A stretch of DNA of 64,000 nt from Spirochaeta thermophila DSM 6578 (GCF_000184345.1 NC_017583.1:1984001-2048000); one strand, 5' to 3'. Counted from the first letter of the stretch, positions 8,054 through 16,547 are shown. Numbers and translations: made by a program. Notes: generated from the sequence alone by a model not told the origin.

Positions 8054-9454
8054 CTACAGCACCACTCCCATCATGAGCTTGAGTCCCCATGCTTCCAGGT
8101 AGTCAAAATCGAACGTATTGGCCGAAAACCGAAAGAGGAAGTTCCGCGAGAGAGGAATAAACATACCGAGCTCCATTCCCCACGGCCATACCACGGGAAT
8201 CTGCTCCTCCATGTTCTCGAACCCCCTGGGAAACAGCACGGTCACAAGCCACGCAGCGGAAAGCGAAAAATCAGGCCCATCCGCCGGGCTTCCTATGCCC
8301 ATCACCAGGTCGAGCCGTGAGCCATACCCTACCATGCGTTCTGCAGCAAGTTCAGCATCTATCGAGAAAAACGAAGAGGGGAAATAGAACGACAGCGATC
8401 CCCACCAGCCAGTACGGCCCTCCTCCGGGGGAAGAAGCGCCACGCCTCCACCATCTACAGCCGATGCCAGGGTGACGGTACTCGTACCCCACCCGGAGGA
8501 AACCCCTATCGCACGTTCCCTCTCGAGTCCGGCAAAGAGGGGCCTTTTCTCCTTAAGCCTGAAGGAGAGGTTCAGGGTCTGGCCGGGCTGCACCTCCACC
8601 TTTTTCGTCTCAGCGTGATACCCCTCGCGCTCCACCCTCACACGGTGTGTCCCGGATGTAACCCGCACCTCCACCGGCGCACTCCCCATGAATCTCTCAT
8701 CCACAAACACGTCTGCTCCCACATCGGCATCTATCACCAGCCCGGCCTCATCGCGCACAAGCGAAGCCTCAACACGGTAGATGCGCGGCTCATGAACCCG
8801 AACGATTGTCTCGTACGGTACGTATTCGTCCATCTCTATCTTCACGCGATAGGTATGGCGCTCGGCCTGCTCTACCCTGAAGGGGGTCTCGCCTGCGTAC
8901 TTTCCGTTGATGTACACCCGCGCCCCTGTGGGGACACTCGTGATGAACAGGAGAGACTTCCCTTCTGCAGTATCTGATCCAGGGAGAGCCTCTTTAAAGA
9001 ACTGCGCAGCAAGCGAGCGGGCAAGCAGCGTACAGGCACTCTCCAGATCGCTCAGGGTACGGGCCGTACCTGTCTCTGCGGCCACCATCCGCCCTGTCTC
9101 CACGTCGAGCATGCGGGCCGCCAGGAGTACCACATCGCCAATGGCCTGCAGTTCTCCTATCACCACATACTGGGCTGTGAGCACCTTTCCCAGACGTATG
9201 GCAGAGGAAGGATCAGTCACATCGGAGAGACTGAGCTCCTGCTGGGAGAGGACGGCCTCCATATCCCTGCGCGTGATCACGTCAAACCGACTCTCCTTGA
9301 TGAAGGCAGTCTCCACAAAGGAGGTGGCGGCCTTCGCCACCTTTGAGAGCCGGTAGTCGCTCTGAAAGGGGAAAATAGAAATACGGACATCGGATGCCCA
9401 CAGGTGACCCACCATCCACACAAACAACAAAAGCAGTCCTCTTCGCATCCACAT
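8054..9454 (-). CDS. PEGA-domain envelope protein with CsgG-like N-terminal domain
   Basis: 466 residues with a signal peptide (~1-20, ending HLWAS). Residues ~22-160 resemble the CsgG/curli-assembly type fold (FPFQSDYRLSK, FDVITRRDMEAVLSQQEL, LTAQYVVIGELQ). Two PEGA repeats follow (VPTGARVYINGKYAGETPF at ~170, and ADVFVDERFMGSAPVEV at ~245). The last ~150 residues are aromatic, beta-strand-rich and could form a small outer-membrane barrel. PEGA domains are surface or periplasmic beta modules common in spirochaetes. The start has GGAGGGAGATGAGGG upstream. It is followed by a strong terminator, so it is monocistronic. Function unknown; likely envelope structure or secretion. Confidence 0.8.
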   Translation of the reverse strand: MWMRRGLLLLFVWMVGHLWASDVRISIFPFQSDYRLSKVAKAATSFVETAFIKESRFDVITRRDMEAVLSQQELSLSDVTDPSSAIRLGKVLTAQYVVIGELQAIGDVVLLAARMLDVETGRMVAAETGTARTLSDLESACTLLARSLAAQFFKEALPGSDTAEGKSLLFITSVPTGARVYINGKYAGETPFRVEQAERHTYRVKIEMDEYVPYETIVRVHEPRIYRVEASLVRDEAGLVIDADVGADVFVDERFMGSAPVEVRVTSGTHRVRVEREGYHAETKKVEVQPGQTLNLSFRLKEKRPLFAGLERERAIGVSSGWGTSTVTLASAVDGGGVALLPPEEGRTGWWGSLSFYFPSSFFSIDAELAAERMVGYGSRLDLVMGIGSPADGPDFSLSAAWLVTVLFPRGFENMEEQIPVVWPWGMELGMFIPLSRNFLFRFSANTFDFDYLEAWGLKLMMGVVL

Positions 9455-9593
9455 TCCCTCATCTCCCTCCTTGTGTCGAGAACTATCAGGCTACGATATG
9501 TGGCACGCCCACGTTATTAAACCTAGCGTATTTCTTTCTGATATACAACCGGAAGTCATCCGCTCTACGAGCCCCTGGGACGTGGCAGATTCT

Positions 9594-10079
9594 TTATTGT
9601 GCTCTCTCCTCCCCCTCACAGGAAAGGTCCTGCCAGCGGACCATACCGTGGGGAAGCTCCCGGTTGAGGGGGGGAAGCTCGCCGTACCGCTTGAAGTAGC
9701 ACTTGAGGAGCCATTCCTCCTGCCGCTTGGCCTCAGAGGGCGAGGTGAGGCACACGTAGGTGTACTGGATCGCCCACTCACCCTCCTCGATGCGACGGGC
9801 AAAGGCCTCCACATTTTTTAGAAGGAAAAAAGCGAGCTTTCCCTCGGCATGACGGGCCCTTCTGCGACGCAGGGCCTCATGGAACCTCAGGAGCCGTCTC
9901 CTTATGCTCCGTGCCCTTCCTACGTGGAGGATGCCCTCTTCATCGATGCCGAGGAAGCGGGGAATGGGGACAGGTCGTCCGGTCCCATCCACCAGGCGGA
10001 GACGGTAGACCGAAGGGGTGTCGGGAAGCCGGTGGGACGGGATCCCATCCACAGGTCTCCATGTATACCATGCGAGCAT
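9594..10079 (-). CDS. Hypothetical protein, possibly a degenerate GIY-YIG-like domain
   Basis: 161 residues, ATG preceded by GAGGAGAGG. VYRLRLVDGTG (~24) and ILHVGRARSIRRRLLRFHEAL (~50-70) have the spacing of a GIY-YIG nuclease core (strand, then G-R/A-S/T-I-x-x-R), but the eponymous GIY/YIG tripeptides are not conserved. The middle is strongly basic (ALRRRRARHAEGK), compatible with nucleic-acid binding. It is the last gene of the run Zn-ribbon, murI, rsgA, this gene. Nuclease activity is doubtful. Confidence 0.55.
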   Translation of the reverse strand: MLAWYTWRPVDGIPSHRLPDTPSVYRLRLVDGTGRPVPIPRFLGIDEEGILHVGRARSIRRRLLRFHEALRRRRARHAEGKLAFFLLKNVEAFARRIEEGEWAIQYTYVCLTSPSEAKRQEEWLLKCYFKRYGELPPLNRELPHGMVRWQDLSCEGEERAQ

Positions 10080-10162
10080 CGCGGGCCTCTCCTCGACGAA
10101 GTATCCGACGGCAGTCCGCAGCGCGCCCTCTCATGGGGAGGGTGCGGCCGGGGTCCGGCCTC

Positions 10163-11095
10163 TCACCCGTACTCCTCCTGCTCGAGGAGCTCGAGCTCCT
10201 CCCGCAGCCTGAGGTAGCTCTCGTAGCGCTCGGGGTCGATGCGACCTTTCATCACCGCCTCTTTCACCGCGCAGTCGGGCTCGTCCATGTGCTGGCACGA
10301 GGGATAGGCACACTCCTTGGCATAGGGCTCGAATTCGCGGAAGCACCACCCCACATCACGGGAGGAGGTCCCGTAGGGCACGAACTCACGCACCCCCGGG
10401 GTATCGATCACCTCGAAGCCCCGGGCATGGAAGAGGCGTGAGTAGTTGGTGACGTGCGAGCCACGGTTGTACTTGCGCGAGATCTCCCCCACCCGCTGGC
10501 CTGCGCCGGGCACGAGGGTGTTGAGGAGCGACGACTTGCCCACCCCCGATTGCCCCACGAGCACCACGGTTTTTCCTTGAAAGAAGGCCACCAGGTCGGC
10601 AATGCCCTCGCCGGTTTTCACCGAGATCATCCGCACATGGTAGCCGATGTCGGCATAGAGCGAGAGGCGACGCGCCACCTCGGGCGGGACCCCGAGGTCC
10701 TTTTTATTGAGAAGGACGAGGGCTTCAGCACCTTCCACAAGCTCTGCGGCCACGAGGACCCGGTCGATGAAGCGCGGTCTGAAGGGCGGCTGGTCTGGGC
10801 TCGTGAGGCACACCAGCAGGTCCACGTTGGCAGCCAGCGTCTGAGGGGCTTTGCGCTTGAGGTTGTAGCGAACAAAGGCGTTCTTCCGTTCGAGCCTGCG
10901 CTCGATGGAGCCCTTGTGCTCCTCGATGGGGTCTTCCTCGAACTCCACCCGGTCGCCGGGGGCGAGGGGGTTGTAGTCTCCTACGGCATCCTCGAGGACT
11001 TTTCCTTTTATACGGCACTCGTAGAGGGCGCCCGTGCCTTCCTCCTCTACGGTGAAGATGTTGTTGATGCCCATGAGCACCAGGCCTCTTCTCAT
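10163..11095 (-). CDS. rsgA: Ribosome small-subunit-dependent GTPase A
   Basis: 310 residues. An N-terminal OB-fold is followed by a circularly permuted GTPase: G4 NKKD (~130) precedes G1 GQSGVGKS (181-188) and G3 DTPG. The C-terminal zinc motif C-x-C-x-H-x-C (KECAYPSCQHMDEPDC) is complete. RsgA checks 30S subunit maturation near helix 44. The start ATG overlaps the murI stop as ATGA, so the two are translationally coupled. The alternative start MGINNIF (8th codon) is also possible. Confidence 0.94.
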   Translation of the reverse strand: MRRGLVLMGINNIFTVEEEGTGALYECRIKGKVLEDAVGDYNPLAPGDRVEFEEDPIEEHKGSIERRLERKNAFVRYNLKRKAPQTLAANVDLLVCLTSPDQPPFRPRFIDRVLVAAELVEGAEALVLLNKKDLGVPPEVARRLSLYADIGYHVRMISVKTGEGIADLVAFFQGKTVVLVGQSGVGKSSLLNTLVPGAGQRVGEISRKYNRGSHVTNYSRLFHARGFEVIDTPGVREFVPYGTSSRDVGWCFREFEPYAKECAYPSCQHMDEPDCAVKEAVMKGRIDPERYESYLRLREELELLEQEEYG

Positions 11096-11952
11096 TCGAG
11101 CACACCTCCAAAGGAGAGTCCGTAGTGCCGGGTGAACCTGAGATACCGACCCTCGGGTGGGGTCCGTCCGGTGAGGTAGAACGAGGCGGTAGAGGGGCCC
11201 CTCCTCCCACAGGGGAGGTACGAGAGAAGGTGGCCGAGCCTCCGGCCCACTCCTTCCCGGGAGTCTATCACCTGCACGTGCTCCCCTGCGAGGGAGCGGA
11301 TCTGGGCTTCGAGGAACACGAAGTGGGTGCAGCCGAGCACGATGGTGTCGGCGCCCTGGGCCACACAGCGGTCCACCGCCTCCCGGACTGCGGTGCGGCG
11401 TTCCTCTCCGGAGGCGTCGATGAAGCGGTGTTCCACAAACTCCACGATGTGCGGGGAAGGGACCTTCACCACTCGCGCACCGTTCGCATAGGTGGCGATG
11501 AGCTCATCGGTGTAGAAATCCCGCAAGGTGCGCTCGGTCGCAAGGAGTCCTACGACGCCTGTACGGGTGAGGGAGGCGGCAGGTTTGATGGCGGGCACCA
11601 CGCCCACGAAGGGGATCGCGTACCGGGCACGCAGGGCGGGCAGACCCACCACCGAGGCGGTGTTGCACGCGAGGACCACGAGCTTCGGCCTGAACCGGCG
11701 AAGCAGGCCGGCCACGAGGTCCACGAGGATGGCCTCGAGCTCTTCGTGGGATCTGGGGCCGTAGGGGAAGTGGGCCCTGTCGGCGACATAGACGAACTCC
11801 TCGCCCTCGATGTGATTGAGGGCCCACAGAAGGTAGGGGATACCGCCTATCCCAGAATCCAGGAAGAGCACCGGCCGGCACGGGTCATCCAAAGAGGTCT
11901 TCAAGCGCTTTGCGAGCTCTTCTTCGTTCCTCCGCGTTCCTGTCTCCTGCAT
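11092..11952 (-). CDS. murI: Glutamate racemase
   Basis: 286 residues from the ATG at 11952 (AGAGGA upstream). It has the racemase hallmarks: LDSGIGG near residue 30, the two catalytic cysteines in ACNTAS and GCTHF, and GVVPAIKPA. It makes D-glutamate for the peptidoglycan stem peptide. The upstream zinc-ribbon gene overlaps the first 68 bp in another frame, and rsgA starts inside the stop codon. It is therefore the centre of a tightly coupled operon. Confidence 0.93.
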   Translation of the reverse strand: MQETGTRRNEEELAKRLKTSLDDPCRPVLFLDSGIGGIPYLLWALNHIEGEEFVYVADRAHFPYGPRSHEELEAILVDLVAGLLRRFRPKLVVLACNTASVVGLPALRARYAIPFVGVVPAIKPAASLTRTGVVGLLATERTLRDFYTDELIATYANGARVVKVPSPHIVEFVEHRFIDASGEERRTAVREAVDRCVAQGADTIVLGCTHFVFLEAQIRSLAGEHVQVIDSREGVGRRLGHLLSYLPCGRRGPSTASFYLTGRTPPEGRYLRFTRHYGLSFGGVLE

Positions 11953-12166
11953 GGTCCTCTTCCCTCGGTGTGAAGTAGTCGCAGAAATTGGCCCTGTCCT
12001 TCTCGGCGACCCGTTCGGGGATGGTCTCCCTGCACTCCCAGTGGGCGTTGGGATCGTAGAATCTACAGTTGAGGCAGACCCGTGCCTCCTTGCCACAGGA
12101 GGGGCAGAGCGTGGAGCGGTACACCTTCTCCACCTCGATGGGCGCCCCGCAGGCATGACACCTCAT
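11885..12166 (-). CDS. Small zinc-ribbon protein
   Basis: 93 residues with three cysteine pairs: CHAC (3-6), CPSC (21-24) and CLNC (31-34), plus C45 and C62. The first two pairs look like a zinc ribbon; a helical charged tail follows. Similar small proteins occur in other spirochaetes, but I cannot name a function. It overlaps murI by 68 bp in a different frame, with strong coupling implied. The start at 12166 has no Shine-Dalgarno; TAGAAT ends 7 nt before it, so it is predicted leaderless. It shares a 49-bp intergenic region with the divergent pentapeptide-repeat gene. Confidence 0.78.
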   Translation of the reverse strand: MRCHACGAPIEVEKVYRSTLCPSCGKEARVCLNCRFYDPNAHWECRETIPERVAEKDRANFCDYFTPREEDHAGDRNAEERRRARKALEDLFG

Positions 12167-12173
12167 GGTGTGT

Positions 12174-12202
12174 ATTCTAATTGTAAAATCCACGGAAATA
12201 AA
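12174..12202 (-). promoter_or_regulatory. Promoter of the Zn-ribbon/murI/rsgA operon
   Basis: Minus strand TTTATT, 17 bp, TAGAAT, 7 nt, ATG at 12166. It overlaps the divergent promoter at 12181-12209, so the two cannot be occupied together. Confidence 0.5.
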
Positions 12203-12209
12203 GTATCCT
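12181..12209 (+). promoter_or_regulatory. Promoter of the pentapeptide-repeat gene
   Basis: TTGTAA, 17 bp, TATCCT, 6 nt, ATG at 12216. Confidence 0.55.
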
Positions 12210-12215
12210 GTGTAC

Positions 12216-12824
12216 ATGTTCGTCCCTACGCCGTGTGCACATGAGGGATGTCCGGGTTTTGCCGTCTCGGGGTACGATCGGTGTTTCTCCCATCTTACGG
12301 CCGATGAACAGGATGCGTTCGCCTCCCGGATACGTGAGATGCTCACCCGGCAGGAGCGGATCACCGATCTCTCGCTCTCGGGCATGGACCTTTCGGGGCT
12401 TCCGCTCTCGGGGAAGCGGCTGTATGCCTGCAATCTCTCCGGATGTCGTCTCTCGACCACCAGGGTGGAGAAGCTCCTGCTTAGACTCTGTTTCCTGGAC
12501 GGGAGTGTCTTCGAGGGGGTGACCTTCACCGGCCTGGATACGAACTTCTGCAGTTTTGCGGGGTCGCGTGTGGTGGGATGTACGCTGGAGGAGTCTGATG
12601 TACTCACCTCCAATTTCAACGGCAGCATCTTCGAGGAGAGCGAGTTCAAGAGCTGCGATCTCTACCACTCACGCTTCATGCTGAGCTCGCTCAGGAAGAT
12701 GCGTTTCTACGACTGCAACCTGAAGCGTACGTACTTCATCGGGGCCTCGTTGGAGGAGGTGTCGTTCCCCTACTCCAACGACGAGGATGCCTACTTCGAG
12801 CCGAAGGAGGAGACGCCGCTGTGA
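12216..12824 (+). CDS. Pentapeptide-repeat protein with Cys/His-rich N-terminus
   Basis: 202 residues. The N-terminus (CAHEGCPGFAVSGYDRCFSHL) has three cysteines and two histidines spaced like a small zinc knuckle. A short helical segment follows, then from ~50 to the end A/C/S-(D/N/F)-L/F-x-x pentapeptide repeats (LSGMDLSGLPLSG, CNLSGCRLS, SNFNGSIFEESEF, CDLYHSRF). These fold as a right-handed beta-helix. Some family members mimic DNA and bind gyrase; the role here is unknown. No Shine-Dalgarno; the promoter ends 6 nt before the ATG. The stop overlaps the GTG of the metallo-hydrolase gene, so the two are coupled. Confidence 0.82.
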   Translation: MFVPTPCAHEGCPGFAVSGYDRCFSHLTADEQDAFASRIREMLTRQERITDLSLSGMDLSGLPLSGKRLYACNLSGCRLSTTRVEKLLLRLCFLDGSVFEGVTFTGLDTNFCSFAGSRVVGCTLEESDVLTSNFNGSIFEESEFKSCDLYHSRFMLSSLRKMRFYDCNLKRTYFIGASLEEVSFPYSNDEDAYFEPKEETPL

Positions 12825-13414
12825 AAGTCTTCGCCCACTTCTCGCTCCCGGGGTTCTCCAACACGTACCTGGTGGGTCCCGAGGAAGGGGGAGATGCGAT
12901 CCTGGTGGATCCGGGGTGCTTCGACGAGTACCTCCTCAACCTGGTGGAAGATCACGGCTACTACGTCCGGCACGTGCTGGTCACCCACGGCCACCGCAAC
13001 CACTACCAGGGGATCAAGACGATTCTCAGGATCTACGACGCCACGGTGTACGCGAATACGCCGCACCTCGATGGGGTGCTGTGCGAGATGGTGCACGAGG
13101 GGCGGCGGCTCGATCTGGGGTGGGTGGAGGTGAGGGTGCTCTCCCTTCCCGGTCACTCGCGGGACTCGGTGGCGTATGTGATGGGGCCGTACGTGTTCAC
13201 GGGCGATGCCCTCACCTCGGGGAAGGTGGGAAGTCCGGTGAATCCTCAGGGGAAGGCGCTCCTCATCGCCTACCTCAACCAGAAGCTGCTCGCGCTTCCG
13301 GAGCACTACATCGTGTTTCCGGGGCACGGCCCCCCCACCACGGTTCGCACCGAGGCGGCGTTCAACGTGGATCTCCGTCTGACGCCCGGGCGAGGGACCG
13401 GAGTACCGTTTTGA
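12821..13414 (+). CDS. Metallo-beta-lactamase-fold hydrolase (glyoxalase II-like)
   Basis: 197 residues. MBL-fold landmarks: THGHRNH (residues 55-61), GHSRDSV, TGDAL and PGHGPPTT. The usual HxHxDH motif reads HGHRNH, so the aspartate that ligands metal site 2 is asparagine (N60). The following metal-site histidine and aspartate are kept. Typical substrates in this branch are thioesters such as S-lactoylglutathione or related persulfides. The N substitution may mean a single metal or altered activity. Starts at GTG within the stop of the pentapeptide gene. Its 3' end overlaps the convergent rluD gene by 53 bp. Confidence 0.82.
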   Translation: MKVFAHFSLPGFSNTYLVGPEEGGDAILVDPGCFDEYLLNLVEDHGYYVRHVLVTHGHRNHYQGIKTILRIYDATVYANTPHLDGVLCEMVHEGRRLDLGWVEVRVLSLPGHSRDSVAYVMGPYVFTGDALTSGKVGSPVNPQGKALLIAYLNQKLLALPEHYIVFPGHGPPTTVRTEAAFNVDLRLTPGRGTGVPF

Positions 13415-14321
13415 AACGGTGAGGAAGCGGGGCCCTGAAGGTGAGGAGGCCCCTCCCGGGTATGCGGATGGTGAGGAGATAGGCGTGGAGCATGAGGGTG
13501 GCGTCGGGGAAGCGGGGGTCGGGGCGGGCGTAGAGGGGGTCGCCGAGGATGGGGCAGCCGAGCGCGGCGGTGTGGACGCGGAGCTGGTGGGTGCGGCCGG
13601 TGGTGGGGTAGAGGGCGACGAAGGAGTGGGTGCCGAAGGCGGCGAGGAGGCGGTAGCGGGTGTGGGAGTACTTGCCCCGGTCCGGCCTCGAGAGGAGGGT
13701 GAACTTCTTGCGGTGCACAGGGTCACGGGCGAGGTGGCCTTCGATCTCTCCTTCCCGGGCGGGGGGGGTGCCTTTGAGTACGGCGAGGTAGAGTTTCTTC
13801 GTCTCCTTTTCCTTGAACTGTGTGGCGAGGAAGTGGTGGGTGGCGGGGTCTTTGGCCACCACGAGGACGCCCGAGGTGTCTTTGTCGAGGCGGTGGACAA
13901 TGCCGATGCGCAGGCGTTCTTCGTCGTCGAGGTCGTCCGAAGAGGCGCGGGTGGCGAGTTCGTGCGAGTAGTGGAGGAGGCCGTGGACGAGGGTGCCGGT
14001 GGGGTTGCCCGCCCCGGGGTGTACCACGAGGCCCTGGGGTTTGTCGATAACGAGGCAGTGCGGGTCTTCGTAGAGGACGGTGAAGGGAACGGGTTCGGGG
14101 GTGAGATCGGGTGGGGCTTCGGGGAGGAGGGTGCCGGCGATGCGGGCGCCGGCGTGGACGCGCTGGGAGGGTTTGGCGGGCCGACCGTCGAGGGCAAGAT
14201 CGGCGATGCGCTGCTTGACCTGGCTGCGGGTGATGCCGAGGAGTTCGGCGAGGGCCTGGTCGAGACGGAGTCCGTCGAGGTGGGGGGGGACGTGGAGGGA
14301 GAAGGGGGTGGGGTCAGTCAT
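13362..14321 (-). CDS. rluD: Pseudouridine synthase, RluA/RluD family
   Basis: 319 residues from the ATG at 14321. An S4 RNA-binding domain (LDGLRLDQALAELLGITRSQVKQRI, ~15-40) precedes a catalytic domain with HRLDKDTSG (143-151, catalytic D146) and TGRTHQLRVH. The domain order and length match RluD, which modifies helix 69 of 23S rRNA, but RluA/C paralogues cannot be excluded. The start overlaps the upstream membrane-protein gene by 8 bp. The coding strand is C-rich (the plus strand has 36 G and 12 C in 13501-13560), giving a Pro/Thr-rich protein. Confidence 0.9.
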   Translation of the reverse strand: MTDPTPFSLHVPPHLDGLRLDQALAELLGITRSQVKQRIADLALDGRPAKPSQRVHAGARIAGTLLPEAPPDLTPEPVPFTVLYEDPHCLVIDKPQGLVVHPGAGNPTGTLVHGLLHYSHELATRASSDDLDDEERLRIGIVHRLDKDTSGVLVVAKDPATHHFLATQFKEKETKKLYLAVLKGTPPAREGEIEGHLARDPVHRKKFTLLSRPDRGKYSHTRYRLLAAFGTHSFVALYPTTGRTHQLRVHTAALGCPILGDPLYARPDPRFPDATLMLHAYLLTIRIPGRGLLTFRAPLPHRFKTVLRSLARASDGDPR

Positions 14322-14820
14322 GGGCCTCCCCGGATGCGGGGTAGGTAGCGAAGGGGGAGGGTGCGGCGTGAAGGGGGGCGGGCCGGAGGGGAAGGAGGGG
14401 GTGAGAGGCCTGGGGGGCGGGGGTGGGGGCCGGGGCGGCGGGCCGGGAGGAGCGGCGGCGAGCCACGATGAGGGCGTCGATGAAGGCGGCCGCGAGCGAG
14501 ATGCCGCCGGCGATGAGGTAGATGCGGAGGTGCTCCTCGTCGGAGAGTGGCTCGCCGCCGGGCTGGGTGAAGGGGGCGGGGGCGTAGCGGGGATCCCAGT
14601 CGTGGGTGGCGTAGCGGTAGAGGGAGTACCCGAGGTTGGTGAACAGGAGGGCAAAGGGGAAGATGCCCAGTGAGATGATCTCGAACCGGCGGATGGTGTG
14701 CGCCCAGGTGGGGAACTCCTCGGGCCGGTAGGGTTCGTAGGGCGGGGGGGTGGCCTCGGGGGAGAGGGGGGCGAGGGGGAGGGCGAGGAGGACGAGGAGG
14801 GAGGTGAGGCGGGCTCTCAC
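14314..14820 (-). CDS. Membrane protein with signal peptide, unknown
   Basis: 168 residues, GTG start overlapping the yggS stop (GTGA). A hydrophobic N-terminus (~1-20) is followed by PYEPYRPEEFPTWAHTIRRFEIISLGIFPFALLFTNLGY, with a membrane helix at ~45-65. A second helix lies at ~100-120 (LIAGGISLAAAFIDALIVARRR), then a Pro/Ala-rich tail. No family recognised. It lies between yggS and rluD with overlaps on both sides, so all three are one transcript. Confidence 0.7.
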   Translation of the reverse strand: MRARLTSLLVLLALPLAPLSPEATPPPYEPYRPEEFPTWAHTIRRFEIISLGIFPFALLFTNLGYSLYRYATHDWDPRYAPAPFTQPGGEPLSDEEHLRIYLIAGGISLAAAFIDALIVARRRSSRPAAPAPTPAPQASHPLLPLRPAPLHAAPSPFATYPASGEAHD

Positions 14821-15509
14821 GGGGCACGCTCCCCGAAGAGCACCGTACCCAGGCGGAGGATGGTGCTCCCCTCCTCGATCGCGATGGGATAGTCGTTGCT
14901 CATGCCCATGGAGAGTTCGGCGAGGGGGAGCGAGGGGAAGGCCTTCTGCATACGAGAGGCCAGCTCGCGCAGGCCCCCGAACACGGCCCGGATCACCCTC
15001 TCGTCGTCGGTGTAGGGCGCCATGGTCATGAAGCCCCGCACCTCGAGGGCGGGACTTGCGGCGAGGCGCTCGAGGGCCTGGGCCACCTCTTCCTCGGTGC
15101 GGAACCCGTACTTGGTCTCCTCCCCTGAGAGGTTCACCTCGACGAGCACAGGGAGCCTCCCTTCCCGATCCCCCCACGCCTTCTCCAGGGCCTCGATGAG
15201 GGGGATGCGATCGACCGAGTGGATGCAGGAGAAGAGCTCCACCGCCTTCCTGGCCTTGTTGCGCTGGAGGTGGCCGATGAGGTGGAGCTCGGCATCGGGG
15301 GGAAAGGCCTCTCGCTTGGAGGCGGCCTCCTGGAGCCTGTTCTCGCCGAAGAGCCTGATGCCCGCACGGTAGGCGTCTGCAATCGCCTCAGGGCCGTGGA
15401 GCTTGGTGACGGCCATCACCCGCACCTCCTCCGGCCGCCTCCCCGCTTTCACGCACCGTTCCCTCACCTCGTCGAGGATGCGTCGTATGTGTTCCTCCCG
15501 CTCCCTCAT
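14817..15509 (-). CDS. yggS: PLP homeostasis protein, YggS/PROSC family
   Basis: 230 residues forming an alanine-racemase-like barrel. The PLP lysine is K36 in AVTKLHG, with FGENRLQEA, HLIGHLQRNKA and SMGMSNDY as family markers. YggS buffers free pyridoxal phosphate. It is divergent from pdxS-pdxT, which make PLP, so synthesis and buffering share a 132-bp intergenic region. A TATAAC lies 8 nt before the ATG, with a weak TTTTCT 17 bp upstream, so the mRNA may be near-leaderless. Confidence 0.93.
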   Translation of the reverse strand: MREREEHIRRILDEVRERCVKAGRRPEEVRVMAVTKLHGPEAIADAYRAGIRLFGENRLQEAASKREAFPPDAELHLIGHLQRNKARKAVELFSCIHSVDRIPLIEALEKAWGDREGRLPVLVEVNLSGEETKYGFRTEEEVAQALERLAASPALEVRGFMTMAPYTDDERVIRAVFGGLRELASRMQKAFPSLPLAELSMGMSNDYPIAIEEGSTILRLGTVLFGERAP

Positions 15510-15517
15510 CTCTTTTG

Positions 15518-15546
15518 GTTATAGCACAAGGACAACGATGAGAAAA
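15518..15546 (-). promoter_or_regulatory. Possible yggS promoter
   Basis: Minus strand TTTTCT, 17 bp, TATAAC, 8 nt, ATG at 15509. The -35 is weak. Confidence 0.35.
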
Positions 15547-15580
15547 GGCCGCCGCCGGCCCTCAGCCCCTTTGTCTTACC

Positions 15581-15610
15581 TTGACGCTCAGGGATCGATT
15601 GGCATATTGT
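15581..15610 (+). promoter_or_regulatory. pdxST promoter
   Basis: TTGACG followed by TATTGT at 18-bp spacing (or CATATT at 16). This gives a ~25-nt leader with AGAGGGAAGG before the pdxS ATG. Confidence 0.55.
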
Positions 15611-15641
15611 TTTCCATGATACCATCCGGAGAGGGAAGGCT

Positions 15642-16547
15642 ATGAGCGAGAAGCTGTGGTCCGAACGTCAGACTGCGACCTGGCGCACCAAGGTGGGGCT
15701 CGCCGAGATGCTCAAAGGCGGGGTCATCATGGATGTGGTGACGCCGGAGCAGGCGCGTATCGCGGAGGATGCAGGAGCTGCGGCGGTGATGGCGCTCGAG
15801 AGGGTGCCTGCAGATATCCGCGCCCACGGTGGGGTGGCGCGCATGTCCGATCCCGAGATCATCATCCGGATCCAGGAGGCGGTCTCCATCCCGGTGATGG
15901 CGAAGTGCCGCATAGGACACTTCGTCGAGGCACAGATCCTGGAGGCCCTGGGGGTCGACTTCATCGACGAGAGCGAGGTGCTCACCCCTGCAGACGAGGA
16001 GCACCACATCTGGAAGCACGATTTCAAGGTGCCGTTCGTGTGTGGGTGCCGCGATCTGGGCGAGGCCCTCAGGCGGATAGGCGAGGGTGCGGCCATGATC
16101 CGTACCAAGGGAGAGGCCGGCACGGGCGACGTGGTGGAGGCGGTTCGACACATGCGCGCGGTGATGAACGGGATACGCAGGCTCACCACCTTGAGCGACG
16201 AACAGCTCATGACCGAAGCGAAGCGTCTGGGCGCTCCGTTCGACGTGCTGCACGAGGTGGCGAAGACCGGCAAGCTCCCGGTACCCAACTTCTCCGCCGG
16301 AGGCATCGCCACCCCGGCCGATGCCGCGCTCATGATGCAGCTCGGGGCCGAGGCCGTCTTCGTGGGCTCCGGGATCTTCAAGTCGGAGAATCCTGCCAAA
16401 CGGGCCAAGGCCATCGTGGAGGCCGTCACCTACTACAACGACCCGAAGAAGCTCGCCGAGATCTCCCGGGGGTTGGGCGAGCCCATGCACGGGATCGAGG
16501 TGCGCACCATCGAAGAGGGCAGACAGCTCGCACAGCGAGGCTGGTGA
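15642..16547 (+). CDS. pdxS: Pyridoxal 5'-phosphate synthase, PdxS subunit
   Basis: 301 residues, highly conserved. It contains D31 in VIMDVVT and the substrate-binding lysine K88 in [14 protein letters not shown], plus RTKGEAGTG and [20 protein letters not shown]. It condenses ribose 5-phosphate, glyceraldehyde 3-phosphate and ammonia to PLP. The glutaminase partner pdxT starts 3 bp after the stop. A good Shine-Dalgarno precedes the ATG. Confidence 0.97.
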   Translation: MSEKLWSERQTATWRTKVGLAEMLKGGVIMDVVTPEQARIAEDAGAAAVMALERVPADIRAHGGVARMSDPEIIIRIQEAVSIPVMAKCRIGHFVEAQILEALGVDFIDESEVLTPADEEHHIWKHDFKVPFVCGCRDLGEALRRIGEGAAMIRTKGEAGTGDVVEAVRHMRAVMNGIRRLTTLSDEQLMTEAKRLGAPFDVLHEVAKTGKLPVPNFSAGGIATPADAALMMQLGAEAVFVGSGIFKSENPAKRAKAIVEAVTYYNDPKKLAEISRGLGEPMHGIEVRTIEEGRQLAQRGW

